Both the position numbers and the translations under genes were made by a program. Under the pieces are notes generated by a model. The model saw nothing but the letters and a program-made list of their open reading frames with translations. It was not told the origin of the DNA and did no database searches. Below are positions 13,194 through 25,825 of a stretch of 64,000 bases of DNA, in pieces (positions within the stretch are counted from its first letter, which is position 1; the number at the start of each line of letters is the position of its first letter). Source of the stretch: Malurus cyaneus samueli. Lineage: Eukaryota > Chordata > Aves > Passeriformes > Maluridae. Location of the stretch: the NCBI GenBank assembly GCA_009741485.1, contig CM019219.1, positions 938,499 through 1,002,498 of the forward strand. The letters are read 5' to 3'.

Positions 13194-13318
13194 AGTTTTG
13201 GGTTGGAAAGGACTTTAAAACCCATCCAGTGTCACCTCCTGCCATGGCAGGGACACCTCCCACTGTCCCAGGCTGCTCCAAGTTCTGTCCAACCTTGCCT
13301 TGGACACTTCCAGGGAAA
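13194..13318 (-). mobile_element. CR1 LINE, 3' fragment
   Basis: The reverse complement of the CR1 3' end is clear on the plus strand: GTTTTGGGTTGGAAAGGACT, CCTGCCATGGCAGGGACACC, CCCAGGCTGCTCCAAG and CCTTGGACACTTCCAGGGA. Only about 125 bp remains. The terminal 8-bp repeats are missing on the left, so the 3' tail has decayed. Confidence 0.9.
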
Positions 13319-13319
13319 T

Positions 13320-16300
13320 TGTGACTCAACTTGAGCTGATTCTCATTCTGCTTCAGCTCTCTGAGTCCAAAAAGATAAATCACTAAATTCACCTTTTTGT
13401 TCCAGACCCAACCCATAATTTTCATTTTAGCTTTGGTCATTTCAAATGCATCAACCTGAAAGTCAATATTTTCATATCAGAACAATGTAAACAGACATTT
13501 TGCCATTAAAAGGTAAACAAAATCTTGCAATAAAGTTAATTAAATATCCCCAAATCCAGCCACAAACTGAGTCAGCCAACTTCCTACCTTTTGAATTCTA
13601 ACCCCAGACTTATCTACAGAATAGACATGGCGTTTTCTCTCAAAATTAGGCATAATATTCATATTTCCTGCTGATGAGCCTTAATGAACTTCATTTTATT
13701 TGCAGGATTCAACAAGAAAGTGGCAATTTTAACCTATGGCTATCCCAAATTCCTTTTCCTGGTCCTTCTGGCCTCATCTCCACCTTTTGCAGACACCTGA
13801 GGTTCTTCTGGCTCCTCATTCCTCTTGCTGTGGCATTTGCCTTTGCTGCTTTCTCAGGAGCCACAGGAGAAGACGGTGGGATTTTGGAAGGGAAATATTT
13901 TTGGCTTTGAAAAACACACATTTCTCTAATGATTTCCTAAAGCACCAAAAGGCTCAGGGACGGAGAAAGAATGCACTTTTTCTGAATGCTGTTTTTTGGG
14001 TTGTTTTTAATGGAAAGCAGGTTTTGGATGGTATCCGTAATGGAAGAGGAGAAATCTGAGATTTCTGCAGGCATTTAAGGACATATGTATAGGATTTAGG
14101 TGAGTATAAATTCAAGTGCATAAATGATAAATGAAATAGCAGCCAGAGAGGATTATTTATTTCTGTCTGTGGACGGTTCTACTCTGATTTTTTGTCAAGA
14201 CCTTGGTCCTGTAGCTACACCTGTGTCGGGTCTCAGGGAGCTGTGAAGTGACGTGGCCTGGGGAGGAAAATTCTCCTTTTTTTTCCTCTTCTCCTCTTGC
14301 AGCTCCTGCCCTGTGCTGGATTAGCTCCAGGAAATCCTGCTCTGGCTCAGGATCAGGCTCAGCTCCACGCAGATAACACATTCCTCACAGCTCATCAGGT
14401 CTCATCATCTGTAACACGAGGAGCTCAATTCCTGCTGGAAACACCGAATCCAATAACGGCAAACAGAACTTTGGGACAAGCCCATGTGTTTCCAGAAATT
14501 CACTTTTAACCAGGAACACACACAACACGAACTCCAATCAGAAACGCTTCCAAGGGAATTCATCAGCCACTGAGTGGTTTTTTGGAAGCCTGGAAGGCAG
14601 TTGGACATGGGTCAGACATCAGATATCTGCCCGTGCCTCGTGTAGCTGCATCTTTCTGCCCAGCCTGTTTACAGTGATGACAAAACCGAGAACTTTCATC
14701 ACCATCCAAGAGCTCAGGCTGCTGAGATCCCATCTCAGCGTGCCTTGCTCAGCCCTCAAAGTCCTCCTAAGCTGCTCATTGGAAATGAGGAATTGCTGGA
14801 GCAGCCCACCTTTGACTTGTGGTACAGATTTAAAAAAATCCCAAGCCTTGATCAAAACTGCAGCACAGCAAAAATGTTTTTTGGAAACATATGCAGGAGA
14901 TGACACCATTCCCAAATCTCTGCTGGGTGTCTCCAGACCTGCTTCTCCATGAAATGGGTGTCTCCTCCAGCCAGGGCCCTGACAACAGGATTATGGCACA
15001 GTTTGAGTTAAAGAAAATTGATAAATTCTCTTGTCCACATAAAATAAGTCCATACCCCATTTAGCAGTGCAATTTGCCTACCCACCGTCACTAACATAAA
15101 TCTCCTTTATTAACTGGCTAATCTTCCTTCCTTCCCTCTTTTTCCTTCAGTCAGACTTTCTTTAACTCTCTTTATTTTAGGCATAAAGTACAAACCACAA
15201 AATCTCCACTTCATTCTTCCTGCTCTCCTAACTGCAGTAACAATGGTCCTTCATGAGGGACAGGCCATTTTTCAAAGAGGGTTTTTTTTTTACCTAACTC
15301 AACCATCCACTGGATATTTCTGCTGCCAGCTACGGGTTGGTTCTCCCCACCATGAGAAAGATTTGCTTTTGCAATATTTCTCCTCCAATTAGAAGCAGGA
15401 AACGCTGGATATCTTTAATATTTTTTTTTTTCTCAAGAATTTCTGTTCCACCTTTCCAGACCAAAGGGTCTCCTCTGCCCCAGCCACCTGCACTGTTGTC
15501 ACCTGCCTTCCACTGCCTCCGTGGGTGTAAATGAGTCTTCCTGCAGGGCTGTAGGAAGGAGAAGTAAAGGGTTAAAAGAAACCTTTATAAGCCAGCCTGG
15601 AAGAAGTACAAGGCATACAAGTCTTATGTAAATGTGCAATAAAAATGAGGAAAGGGAAAAAAAAATAATAACCTGAAGATGAGGGTGCTGTTTTTATTCC
15701 CAGTGTGGGCTAATAATTAGGGTGAGAATGTCATGCAATGAATTTAAAGCATCTCTCATTTGCTGTAGCCTTTGTTACTGTTTTTACCTCCTATTGGATT
15801 AACTTCCCTTCTAACCAATACAATATTTTTCAGCAATAAAGCATTCACTCAATATTCCTTTTTCATAAAACCCTCCACGGCTGTAAGAAAACATAATTGG
15901 ATGTGCACTATACAGCTTGAGCTTCATAAACATTAAGTCCAACAACATGTTATAAATAATAGTGATACAGAAGATTAGCTCTATTAACCTCCTAACTGAG
16001 CTGGAAGCATTAGCCTCTCCCAGAACTACCGCTCCGCAATTCTGCGCAAAACTCGGGGTCTGCCTTTAATTTTAGCCCTTGCTGCCGTTCCCACATCTGC
16101 CTGACAGACCTTCCATGCTCCTGGTCCTCGCCAGGTCAAAATGCACAGTGGCAGATTGGCATATTGAGCTATTAATACATGGCTCGATGCGTTACAGATG
16201 TTGCAGAAATGAACGGCGCTCTATCACCGCGCCTTGACACGGGGGCCCCAGGGGCGGGAGCCTGAGACCCAGATCTGTCTACAACCTGCCTACTCCTGCA

Positions 16301-17430
16301 AAAGCAAAGGAGAGTTGCCCCTTATTGCAGAATCACATTCCAGCTTGCAGAGTCAATTTTTCAGATGTTCTGGCTTTCCTGTTCCTTGTTCCTTCACTCA
16401 GACCTCATCTGGCTGCGGTGAAAAATGATGTGACGCGGTTTTTTATTCTGCACTTGACACCCTTATGGAAGGCAACGTGGCTCATTGATTCCAAACTCCT
16501 CAAAGGTCAAGGCACTAGGAACAAAGATTTTTTGGAAGCAGCCCAGGAAAAACTTTAAACTCGGACCCTGCGTACCCAGAAAAAACAGAACTGTTAATTG
16601 TTACCCCTTCTGTCGCTATTAAACCTCGTATGAACACTGAACATATGTTCCCTGATCATGTACTTTTATATTAAAATGTTGTTGAGTCACCAGGTGAAAT
16701 GTGTATTAAGTGCACAGCTGAAAATAGACAGTAGGTTTAAATCTTGACAGCAAACAGCTGTAGGATTTCGAAAACTTAATTCAAATAATGCAATCAATAG
16801 GTTATGCCACAATTTCAGGTTTCCCCAAACACTTTTATATGAAAAAGGATATTAATTCATTGGAGATTAGTTCAGCTAAAAGATAGATTTTTCTCTGTCA
16901 CCTCTAAAACACAGATAAAAAAAAGAATTTGAGATGTTTTAAAAAGGGCAAACCATATATTTCTGCTTTAGCACACCACAAAATCGTGGGCTTTTTTTCC
17001 CCTTCTCTCTCACTCTTTCTCCAGTGCAGATTAATAATGATTGCTCACCCCACTGTTTACTCATTCTGCAGCTGTAGAGGTTTTGAAACGCTAATATGTG
17101 AATTATGTTCTCATGTTATCATGAAAATTGGAGAATGGGCCACATCCAAACAAAACACAGTGTAAGTAGAGGACCTGAATTTTTTCAAACCTGCCACGGC
17201 AATGGAACCTACACTGGGACAAAGCCCAATCCCAGGGAAAAATTTACTGGTTAATGCTTATCTGCCACACTGGGTTATGGGAAACACCCATTATCAGAAG
17301 GGCCCTCCATGTATTTTATATTATTAATAAATTAATAATTGATTAAAATGAATTAATAAATTAATCTCTGGATTTAATACACATAGCATGGTTTGGAGTT
17401 ATAAATACACAGTGCTGTGGTGCAGCATTG
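13320..17430. other. Single-copy non-coding DNA with a possible conserved element
   Basis: No gene or transposon is recognised. The part at about 15690-16270 looks unlike its surroundings: AT-rich text with intact CpG-containing words, for example GGCTCGATGCGTTACAGATG and GAACGGCGCTCTATCACCGC. Such retained CpGs in AT-rich DNA are common in conserved enhancers. This is a composition-based guess only. Confidence 0.35.
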
Positions 17431-18261
17431 TCTGAACACAGGAGCTCCCAGCACCCCTGGCAGCAGAAATTTTTGAAAAATACAATTTCCTACAAAAAAT
17501 CTGTGTTGTGAGAGGAAAATCTCAGCTCTCACCCATGGCAAGAACTCTGCTGTGTTTCTTTTCCTCTTTTTTTCACCTGGAGAATCTGTTTGGCTGCTTC
17601 TGGTAGCATTAATAGATGGACACATAATTTTGGGTTTCTTTAATTAAGTGAATGTTCCAAGATAATCATGCTTGTTCTCTTCTTCTCCTCAACTTCTCAT
17701 TATTTTATTTCAAGGTCTTTCACAGTACAGGCCTGTGCCATAAGGAAAAACAGTTTCCCTAAAAAGACAGGAATCAGGGATCTCAAAACCCTACTGAAAA
17801 GTGTTTATATTCATTCTTTCCTTTCCTTATGGAGAGTTGCTCCAGATTTAACTGAACCAAACCTAAAGATGGTACTGACATTTTAAAAGGAAAATTATTC
17901 AGATTTCCAGGACTCTGTTTTAAGAAAGGGTTTTTTTATACGGTTTAGGTTTGACCCCATCTCCAACAGGTCTTTTGTTTGATTTTATAGGTTATATTAA
18001 CATTTTAATGATTTTATTTCTATGTATTTATAGCAAGCTCTTTCACAGGGAACTCAGGGAAAGGTCTCAAAAGATTTAAAACTTAAATTCAGTGTGTGTA
18101 GTTCCTAAAAAGAGTCTTCCCAAATAATCTTCAGTTTGTGTGGATCCTGTTGAATGCATACAGAAAAATCTGTATTTCTGTGTGCAAAATGAGTAACACC
18201 AGATTTTAACACAAAAGGGTTTTTTCATATACAGAAATCTATTAAACTGACTAATCTTCTG
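17431..18261. repeat. Duplicated segment a (clean copy of an 831-bp unit)
   Basis: The segment begins TCTGAACACAGGAGCTCCCA and recurs immediately downstream as segment b. It holds no gene. Its right end, near CAGAAATCTATTAAACTG, resembles the right end of b up to the point where b continues into the c block. Copy a is the longer and appears to be the accurate one. Confidence 0.9.
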
Positions 18262-19040
18262 TCTGAACACAGGAGCTCCCAGCACCCTGGCAGCAGAAAT
18301 TTTTGAAAAATACAATTTCCTACAAAAAATCTGTGTTGTGAAGGAAAATCTCAGCTCTCACCCATCAAGAACTCTGCTGTGTTTCTTTTCCTCTTTTTTT
18401 CACCTGGAGAATCTGTTTGGCTGCTTCTGGTAGCATTAAAGATGGACACATAATTGGTTTCTTTAATTAAGTGAATGTTCCAAGATAATCATGCTTGTTC
18501 TCTTCTTCTCCTCAACTTCTCATTATTTATTTCAAGGTCTTTCACAGTACAGGCCTGTGCCATAAGGAAAAACAGTTTCCCTAAAAAGACAGGAATCAGG
18601 GATCTCAAAACCCTACTGAAAAGTGTTTATATTCATTCTTTCCTTCCTTATGGAGAGTTGCTCCAGATTAACTAACCAAACCTAAAGATGTACTGACATT
18701 TTAAAAGGAAAATTATTCAGACCAGACTCTGTTTTAAGAAAGGGTTTTTTGTTTAGTTTACCCCATCTCCAACAGGTCTTTTGTTTATTTATAGTTTATT
18801 AACATTTTAATGATTTATTTCTATGTATTTATAGCAAGCTCTTCACAGGGAACTCAGGAAAGGTCTCAAAAGATTTAAAACTTAAATTCAGTTGTGTAGT
18901 TCCTAAAAAGAGTCTTCCCAAATAATTCATTGTGTGATCCTGTTGAATGCATACAGAAAAATCTGTATTTCTTGTGCAAAATGAGTAACACAGATTTTAA
19001 CACAAAAGGTTTTTTCATATACAGAAATCTATAAACTAGT
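18262..19040. repeat. Duplicated segment b (shorter, deletion-rich copy of a)
   Basis: It matches a along its whole length but has lost bases at many places, for example CACCCTGG for CACCCCTGG, TGAAGGAAAA for TGAGAGGAAAA, CCCATCAAG for CCCATGGCAAG, and TAATTGGTTT for TAATTTTGGGTTT. It is 779 bp against 831 bp. Nearly all changes are 1-3 bp deletions, which is the error style of uncorrected long reads and not of ordinary mutation. Confidence 0.9.
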
Positions 19041-19050
19041 TTTCCTGTTC

Positions 19051-19056
<6 letters not shown>

Positions 19057-19087
<31 letters not shown>

Positions 19088-19109
19088 AAAAAACCCAAAA
19101 AAACAAAAC
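19057..19109. repeat. A-rich tract (copy c)
   Basis: A 30-bp A run followed by AAAAC/AAACCC interruptions. It is the counterpart of the longer tract at 29641-29717. It lies exactly at the b/c junction, a place where an assembler could easily misjoin. Confidence 0.85.
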
Positions 19110-19771
19110 AAAAACTCTCCTGAAATGTAGAAACATCCATGTTCTTTGGGGTCTAACTCCATGAATTTCCTTGGTGTGATGTCAGCTGGGTTGAACCTTC
19201 AGGTTTGGATTTTTGGGAAACTCGAGCTCCATGGGGGATTTGAAAGCCCATCCTCAGCTGCCCCTCTCACCCAGAGGACTCCAAATTCCATCAGATCGAA
19301 CTGATGACTCTAAAAAAGGGCAACACTCACTCCATGTTCGTATAACACCCTCCTGCCTTGGAAATCTTTTTACACAGGTAAAAGACAGAGAAAACTCTGC
19401 TCATAATTATTTTAATTTGCCTCGTGTCCGTCGCTCGAAAGAGGACGGGAATTCTTTAATAGATTTTTTGGACAAAAATAAAGCGCAAAGCGGCAATATT
19501 ATATGAGAACTATTGATAAAGAAGGGTAAGTGTTCCTACCACTTCCTACCAAGGGGAATAGAAAAGAGGGAAAAGAAAACGGAGAGAAGAGAGAGACAGA
19601 TTGTTACGCTTACCCCGGGACCCCGTCACGTTGGCAGAAGGAGCGTGTGTGTGTGCTGCAACTGTAGAGCCTGCGCGGTCCTGAGCGGCTGGGCGCGATT
19701 TCCAAACAGCAGCGCTGCTGTCCCCTCCGCGAGAACACGTGCCGTGGCTACGAACACTCGTGAGACGCTGC

Positions 19772-20590
19772 GGCTGCTGTGGGCAGTGGGCCGGACATGC
19801 GGGCACTGCCGGACACACGCTTGGGGCTGGGCGGCGCTGCGGCACTGCTGGACACACGGCTGTGGCATGCTGACACACGCTGTGGCACTGCCGGACACAC
19901 GCTGTGGGCAGGCTGGGCGCACGCCACACACGGCTGTGAGCACTGTGACACACGCTGGGCGGCACTGCCGGACACACGCTGGCTGTGCACTGCGACACAC
20001 GGCTGGGGCTTGGCACTGCTGGACACACGGCGGGGCTGGGCACTTCTGGACACACGGCTGGGCTGCGGGCACTGCCGGACACACGCTGGGCTGGTGCACT
20101 GCTACACACGGCTGGGCTAGCCGCACAGCTGGGCTTGGGCACTGCCGACCACGGGCGGCTGTGGCACTGCTGGACACACGGCTGGCGCGGCCACTGCCGG
20201 ACACACGGCTGGGGCTTGGGCACTGCCGGACACACCGACACACGGCTGGCTGGGACACCGGACACACGGCTGGGCTGCGGACACGCCGGACACACGGCTG
20301 GCTTGCACGCTGACACACGGCTTGAGGCTGGGCGGCACCGACACACGGCTGGGGCTGGCGACACTGCCGACACACGCTGGCAGGCTGGGTGTGGCACTGC
20401 CGGACACCTGGGCAGCTGGGTGGGACACTGCTGGACACCACGGCTGTGGCACTGCTAGGCACTGCCGGACAACGGCTGTGGCAGCTGGTGTGCACTGCTG
20501 GACACACGGCTGTGGGCAGGCTGGCTGTGGACACTGCCGGACACACGGCTGTGGGCAGGCTGGGGCTGGGACACTGCCACACACGGCTGT
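19772..20590. repeat. CpG-bearing 30-bp minisatellite (copy c)
   Basis: The unit is near GGACACACGGCTGGGGCTGT plus GGGCACTGCC (30 bp), with many shortened copies. Each unit carries a CpG in ACACGG and short G runs on the plus strand. Because 30 is a multiple of three and the unit has no stop in any frame, long frames arise on both strands (266-361 codons). The minus-strand ones read as PCVQQCPQP-like peptides. They are repeat products, not genes. Confidence 0.93.
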
Positions 20591-20592
20591 GC

Positions 20593-20990
20593 AGCGGCTC
20601 TGCGGACCCACGACAGTGGCTGCTGCAGGCGGCGGCTCCGTCGGGACGACAGCAAACACGAAGGTTGTCGCAGGGTCGAGATGCCTCGGGAAGCGGCGAA
20701 ACAGAGCACACGGAGAAGACAGGTGCGGACAGGGAAGCAGGACCACAGGGAGAAAAGGAAAAGCAGGGAGTAGGGAGGCCAAGGACCCTCGAGCGGCCCC
20801 CGCCACCTCCAAGAACTCCAAAGGAAATGGCCCCGTTGTGTCGCAGTTAGCTGCTTATATGCCTCGGTCTCCTATTTCCCGCGCGTTTTTCCGGGCTTTT
20901 TCCCGGGCATCCGGGCATCTGCCCCAGCAGCAATGGGGGGCGGCGCTTGCAGAGCATGGGGGAAGCTGCTCTCTCCTGTGACTTGCCAGG
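20593..20990 (-). promoter_or_regulatory. CpG-rich promoter-like segment (copy c)
   Basis: This GC- and CpG-rich stretch is the counterpart of 31270-31660. In this copy the minus-strand TATA box is damaged: the plus strand reads GCTTATATGCC where d has GCTTTTATATGCC. It contains TCCCGCGCG and GGGCATCCGGGCATCTG words. Whether it is a true CpG island, an LTR part or just the edge of the minisatellite cannot be settled by eye. Confidence 0.35.
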
Positions 20991-21164
20991 CAAAACCTCC
21001 CGAGTGAAAGGAGAAGGAAGTGTCTTTACAAACAGACTGTGACTCTGGACCTGGCTCTGGGGTGAGATAAGACTTAGGGCTGAACTGGGAGATAAAGGGG
21101 AGGTAGTGGGAGGGATTTCCGTGGGGGTTCCACCGTTTGACTCATCTAAACTACCAGAGCAAGA

Positions 21165-21472
21165 TGTAAACTGAAGGGGGCAATTATGATAGAAGGTTTC
21201 ATCAGGCGTTCGGGAAGCCTGTAACTTTCAAGTACCTCAAANNNNNNNNNNNNNNNNNNNNNNNNNAACCTTAACTCAGTACCTCAAACAATGGGAAAGA
21301 AAGAGGACCCCGGCCGGAAATTGATAAAAAGGAGGCTGCGTCCTCTATGAATTTGAGAGACCCCATGGGAAATGCCCATGACCTTCTCCCTTTATTCATA
21401 ATAAAGTTGCGGGACTCCTCTGTCTCCTTTTTGGACATAAACCTCTGTGCTTGTGGATTAATTTTCCTTACA
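21165..21472 (+). mobile_element. Putative LTR of an endogenous retrovirus (copy c, with gap)
   Basis: The segment starts TGTAAACTGAAGGGGG and ends CCTTACA, giving a TGTAA...TTACA terminal inverted repeat with TG...CA ends as in retroviral LTRs. Inside are a TATA-like TGATAAAAAGGAGG, then AATAAAG about 85 bp later and a GT-rich stretch. A 25-base N gap (21242-21266) interrupts it. No primer-binding site, polypurine tract or viral gene was recognised next to it, so it is probably a solo LTR. I did not find a clear target-site duplication. Confidence 0.6.
21242..21266. other. Assembly gap, 25 N
   Basis: The run of N is flanked by the same words on both sides (AGTACCTCAAA left at about 21231, right at about 21278). 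This suggests two overlapping ends that were joined through a gap without being merged. The corresponding place in d is where the extra tandem copy starts (31921). Confidence 0.98.
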
Positions 21473-22371
21473 CGAGGCAGACTCCTAGCAAGCACACTAC
21501 TCCCGGAAGCCATCTTTTACCTCGTGGAACATATGTTGAGGCATGAATAAGAATCAGACTGGTCTCTGTCACCTCGTACCAGATCACCTAATCTGCCAGC
21601 CAGACCAGCGCAGTGAAGGGAGTTTTTCCCCCTTCTCGTGCTTTGAATGATATTTGTATCTCTGTGATATTTTTGCTCAGGATTTTCGCTCCTGGGTATG
21701 AACCCATCGTGAAGAGGCCCAAATTCTCTGCCCTTGGAAAAAGAACGTGGATGGAAGGGAATTGCAGCCTTGCACATTGCCAGGCTGGAGGGAAAAACTC
21801 CATCCATCCAAATCCCACAAAGGCAGAGCTCTGCCAAACACCATTGGAGGATGCTGCAGGGCTGGGAATGGCCCCTCATTAGAGATGCTGAGATTCCTCT
21901 CTTTAGGAGGGCACTCTTCCAGCCCATGGAATTTCACGGGAGATGAACAGGTAAAACCTGCCAAAAAAAAATCGACCGTGTGGGCAGATGCAGCAAACTG
22001 TACCAAAAGTTGTTCTCAGTGTGCCAAGACTTTTTTCTCAGTGCACAAAGAGTTGCAATTTTAACATCTCTTGTATTTTTAGCAACTCACTGTATTAGCT
22101 GACAAGTCAAATGCAATATAGGAGTTGTACTGCTCAACTATTACTATTTATTAAATACATTGGATCAGTGCCATTTTTATTATTTTATTTATTTGCTACA
22201 TAATGAAGCAACAGGTCTCTCTGAATTATGATTGCTAAATCTTTTTAAGAACTAAAAATTAACATTCTAGAAATCACACACAGAAATAAAGGATAAAAAC
22301 TTTAAAATCAGAAGTTGCTTATGATTTTTTCTCTGTATGTTTCCTGGGTTAATATGAATCCTGAAATTATT

Positions 22372-22437
22372 GGATGGAAGGGATCTTAAAAATTATCCAA
22401 CCCCACCCGTGCCATGGCAGGGACACCTCCCACTGAT
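22372..22437 (-). mobile_element. CR1 3' fragment (copy c)
   Basis: ATGGAAGGGATCTTAAAAAT followed by CCGTGCCATGGCAGGGACAC matches the reverse complement of the CR1 3' end. Only about 65 bp remains. Counterparts are at 32993 and 35965. Confidence 0.8.
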
Positions 22438-22649
22438 CCTTCCATAAATCTATCCTAAATTTCCCTCTTTTATTTGAATTACTGTTTATTTATCCTACTG
22501 GGAGTGCACAGAATACAGGATCCCATTCTAGAATAGTCCTAAAAATTCTGGGGTACATCAGGAACTCAGAACAGTTGGGAGCATCATTTCAGAGGTACCA
22601 CAGAAAAGGTTTTATTTAAAATAACTTCCAAATAGTTATTTGAAAGCAG

Positions 22650-22653
<4 letters not shown>

Positions 22654-22685
<32 letters not shown>
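22654..22685. repeat. poly(A) tract (copy c)
   Basis: Thirty-two A residues after a GCAGCAGC word. The d1 and d2 counterparts at 33275-33298 and 36253-36278 have 24 and 26 A, so length differs among the three copies. Confidence 0.85.
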
Positions 22686-22686
<1 letters not shown>

Positions 22687-24464
22687 AACCAAAAAAAACA
22701 GAGAGCCAATAGGCACAAGAGACCTCTGGCCATATGGGGCATTATGGTTTGCAAAAGGGCAAAATCTGATTTTCAGGCAGGAACAAAACCTCTTGAAGTA
22801 TGAAACTACTCATTGAAAGGCATGATCCTAAATTTAGTGGTTTATCCCTAAAGAAAATCAACCACAGCAAGTTTTGTAAAGGAACAGGCAACACCACTGA
22901 CTCAAACCCAAAAGATTGCCTGGAAAGAGGAAATCTGACCCCAGCTTTTCTCTTGACCTGCAGGAGTGGCTCTAAACAACATCTGAACTGCCCTGATGAA
23001 AATCTGAGCGTCTCATGATTTTTGAGTGTCAGGATAGCCACTTAAAACTCCATTTAGAACAAAAACAGAGAGATTGATTTTCTGATGAAGCCCACGGGGA
23101 CGTTTCCCAACCAAAGTTAAATGAAAAGAAAAAATTTGAGAAATTATTTGAGAAGGAATCTTTGTTGGTTTTTTTTTTTTCCTAGTTGTTCTACATTTTC
23201 CTTACTTCTGGGGCCTTTTGCCAAACAACAATCCCACCCTGTCATGGCAGCCGAAATAACTGGAGAAGATGCCAGCATCACTTCAAACACCTCACACCTT
23301 GCCACAGCTACAAATGAAAAATCTGTGATTACCCCTTCTCACAAGCTCCCCATAATGCCCACCATCAGCTGGGTGAGAGATAAATCAGGAGAAAGAAAAA
23401 AAGAGGAAAAAACAGCAGACCTGGAAATACACAATTAAGCATTCTATTTGCTTGCCCAAAATGATATTCCTGGGAATTTACGCAACCATTTTTATCACAC
23501 TTGCTGATTAAAATATATAGCTTCACCAACTCTTCTTACACAGTTGTCTAAACTTTTAGCATATTTTATGTGTTCAAAATAAAACTCCAGACGGGCTCGC
23601 AATGTTAAGGGCAGAGCAGCAATTTATTAGTCAGAATCGATTCACACTCGGTCCTCTACCCATGCCTGAACATGGCCTCGCTGCTTTTCCTTTAAACCCA
23701 GAAAACCTTTTTTCCAACCAGCACAGAAATCTGTGTTCACATCTGGGCTAGACTTAAACCAAGGGGAATAGCAGAATAATGCCAGAGAGCAAGAGTTCAG
23801 GTCTGAAGGCAATGACTAACCTAACAGATTTCTGAGAGAAATGTTAAAAGCATGTAAAGTGTCCCCAGTTCAGGCCAGAGAGGATGAGGTGAGGGTTTTG
23901 ACAGCTGGTGTCTCCCAGATTGCCTCAAACTTCATTCCACCCCATGGCTCTAAAGCCCAATTTCCACAGACCTCTCCTCCAACAAAATGCTGAGTGTAGA
24001 AAGGGTCGTCTCAATTTCTTTTAGAAATTCTGAGTCCCATGAGTACTAACTCTTCTTAAATAGCTCAGGGAAAGGAACATTTTTTCCTGTAGTGCCACTT
24101 TCTGGCTAATCAGCCATCCATGTTTTTTTTTTCTCCCAGAAATATGGTAAATTCTGCCTTCCTGGGTTTCATGAGTTCCCTTCCTCTGCTCGAAAAGGAC
24201 CCGTGGTCACCCCTGGAGCCCGACCAGGCACACTCACATCTCCTGCAGCACAGCCAACCAACCCAAGAGCTCAAGCCAACCAGAATAGTTAACTTGTCCA
24301 ATCACTGAGTTCCAAAAAGAAATTTAATCTTGGCTTAGCTTAATTTCCACCACAGCTTCATGAACAGCTTTAATTTTCCCATAGAAGAAACTAATGTGTC
24401 TAGCAAACCTTGGTCAGAGTAATTTGTTTGTTTTGCAAGCTATTCAACAAACAAACTATGCAGG

Positions 24465-24465
<1 letters not shown>

Positions 24466-24496
<31 letters not shown>
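24466..24496. repeat. poly(T) tract (copy c)
   Basis: Thirty-one T residues after CTATGCAGGC. The counterpart in d is 38139-38171. Confidence 0.85.
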
Positions 24497-24500
<4 letters not shown>

Positions 24501-25034
24501 GGAAATCTTCCTATCGTGCATTTCCAGCTCTCAGAGAAACGAGGCCCCAAATGTGAAATGCGGGGGTTTGTAGATTTGTCCTTTGGGATGCGAAAAACCT
24601 CCAAATTTAAACCAAATGCCACCGTGGGCTGCACTATTGCACAGTCCTGTGGAAAATCCCTGCAGGAGAAATTCAACTTTCTCTTGTGGTTTCTGTGCCT
24701 GAAGAGGTTGGGTTGTCAAAGAAGGACAAAAAAGAGCAAGAGGAAAAAATGATCTGGCTGTCCTTCATCACACAGCTATCCCGTGGGTTAAAACCCAGAA
24801 CAAACCAAAAGCCTGCTAAGGTGAGGGAAACAAAGCCCAAAACCACACGGGACTTTTCTCCCCTTGCACTGAGTGGAGGATGGAAGGCTGGGTTCAGTGG
24901 ACCACGCCTGGGGCACGATGGGGAGAGAAATACCCACCCTGAAAAGCAATCCTGAGAATGACAGAGAACAATTCTGGGCATGTCGCCTTCCTGGAGGGCA
25001 GGAGTGTTAAACCATGATTCCAGCCCGTCCATGG

Positions 25035-25130
25035 AATGGTTGGGGTGGAAGGGAAACCCTTGAAAGCACATCTTACCCAACCCCCCTGCCCTGAATGCAG
25101 GGACATCCTCTGAGATCAGGTCCAGCTGGC
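25035..25130 (-). mobile_element. CR1 3' fragment (copy c, minus)
   Basis: The sequence GGAATGGTTGGGGTGGAAGG followed by a CTTGAAAGCACATCTTACCC block matches the reverse complement of the CR1 end. It is a deletion-damaged version of 38728-38830. Confidence 0.75.
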
Positions 25131-25289
25131 AGAGGAGCTTTCAGTGTGTTTTCCTGTTTTTTTTTTTATATGAAATGAATGCAAACATCTCACATTGAGA
25201 GCACAACCTCTGCCCGTGGCTGTTGGGAGTGCCATTCAGGATCAGGGTCAAAACTGTCGTTCTGCTGAGCACCAGAGCATCATCCATGG

Positions 25290-25825
25290 TTTAGGACCTT
25301 TGTTTTGAAGAGCTGAATGATCCCTTGGAATTCTTCTCTCAACCTCTCCTGTGAGAAAGGATGGGAGAATGGGTCAGCCTGCAGGAGCAATTTCAGTGAC
25401 CTGATTGAGCCCTCAGTATCTTAAGAGCCGACTAAGAAACGTGGAAGAAGTATTTGCCAAGACCTGGTGACAGGACATGAGGATATTCTTCCACTGATAA
25501 AAGTGATTTATGATGATATTCAAAAGAAATCTTTCCCGGGAGTTGGCAGCCCCGTGCACAGAGAAGCTTTGCTGCCCCTGACCCTGGCATCCCAAGCCAG
25601 CTGGACATTGGGGCTGGACAGTAATTGTGTTCCCGACCATGCAAGGATCTAAACTGATATTTTAAGTCCTTTCAACCACCCATCCATATCTGGATTCCAC
25701 GAATCTGTGACCATGGTTCGGATTACACACTTCTTGATTCCACAAATCGATCCACCATCTTTTGGTGATATTTTTCCACAATTCGATTCCACAATTCTGG
25801 GATTCCACAATCTGGATTCCATGTT
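25290..25825 (+). mobile_element. CR1 LINE 3' end (copy c, plus)
   Basis: It carries the CTCCTGTGAGAAAGGATGGG, GAGCCCTCAGTATCTTAAG and AGCTGGACATTGGGGCTGGA blocks and a ragged ATTCCACAATTC-type tail near 25690-25820. Compared with 39000-39590 many single bases are missing. CR1 consensus agrees with the d copy at these sites, which makes c the erroneous one. Confidence 0.85.

Noticed and set aside
19546..20821. Long frames (234-361 codons) over the c minisatellite, with Cys/Pro/Gln-rich peptides resembling keratin-associated or cornifin-like proteins
   Set aside because: They arise from a 30-bp repeat with no stop in any frame, occur on both strands at once, and do not share frame structure with the d copy.
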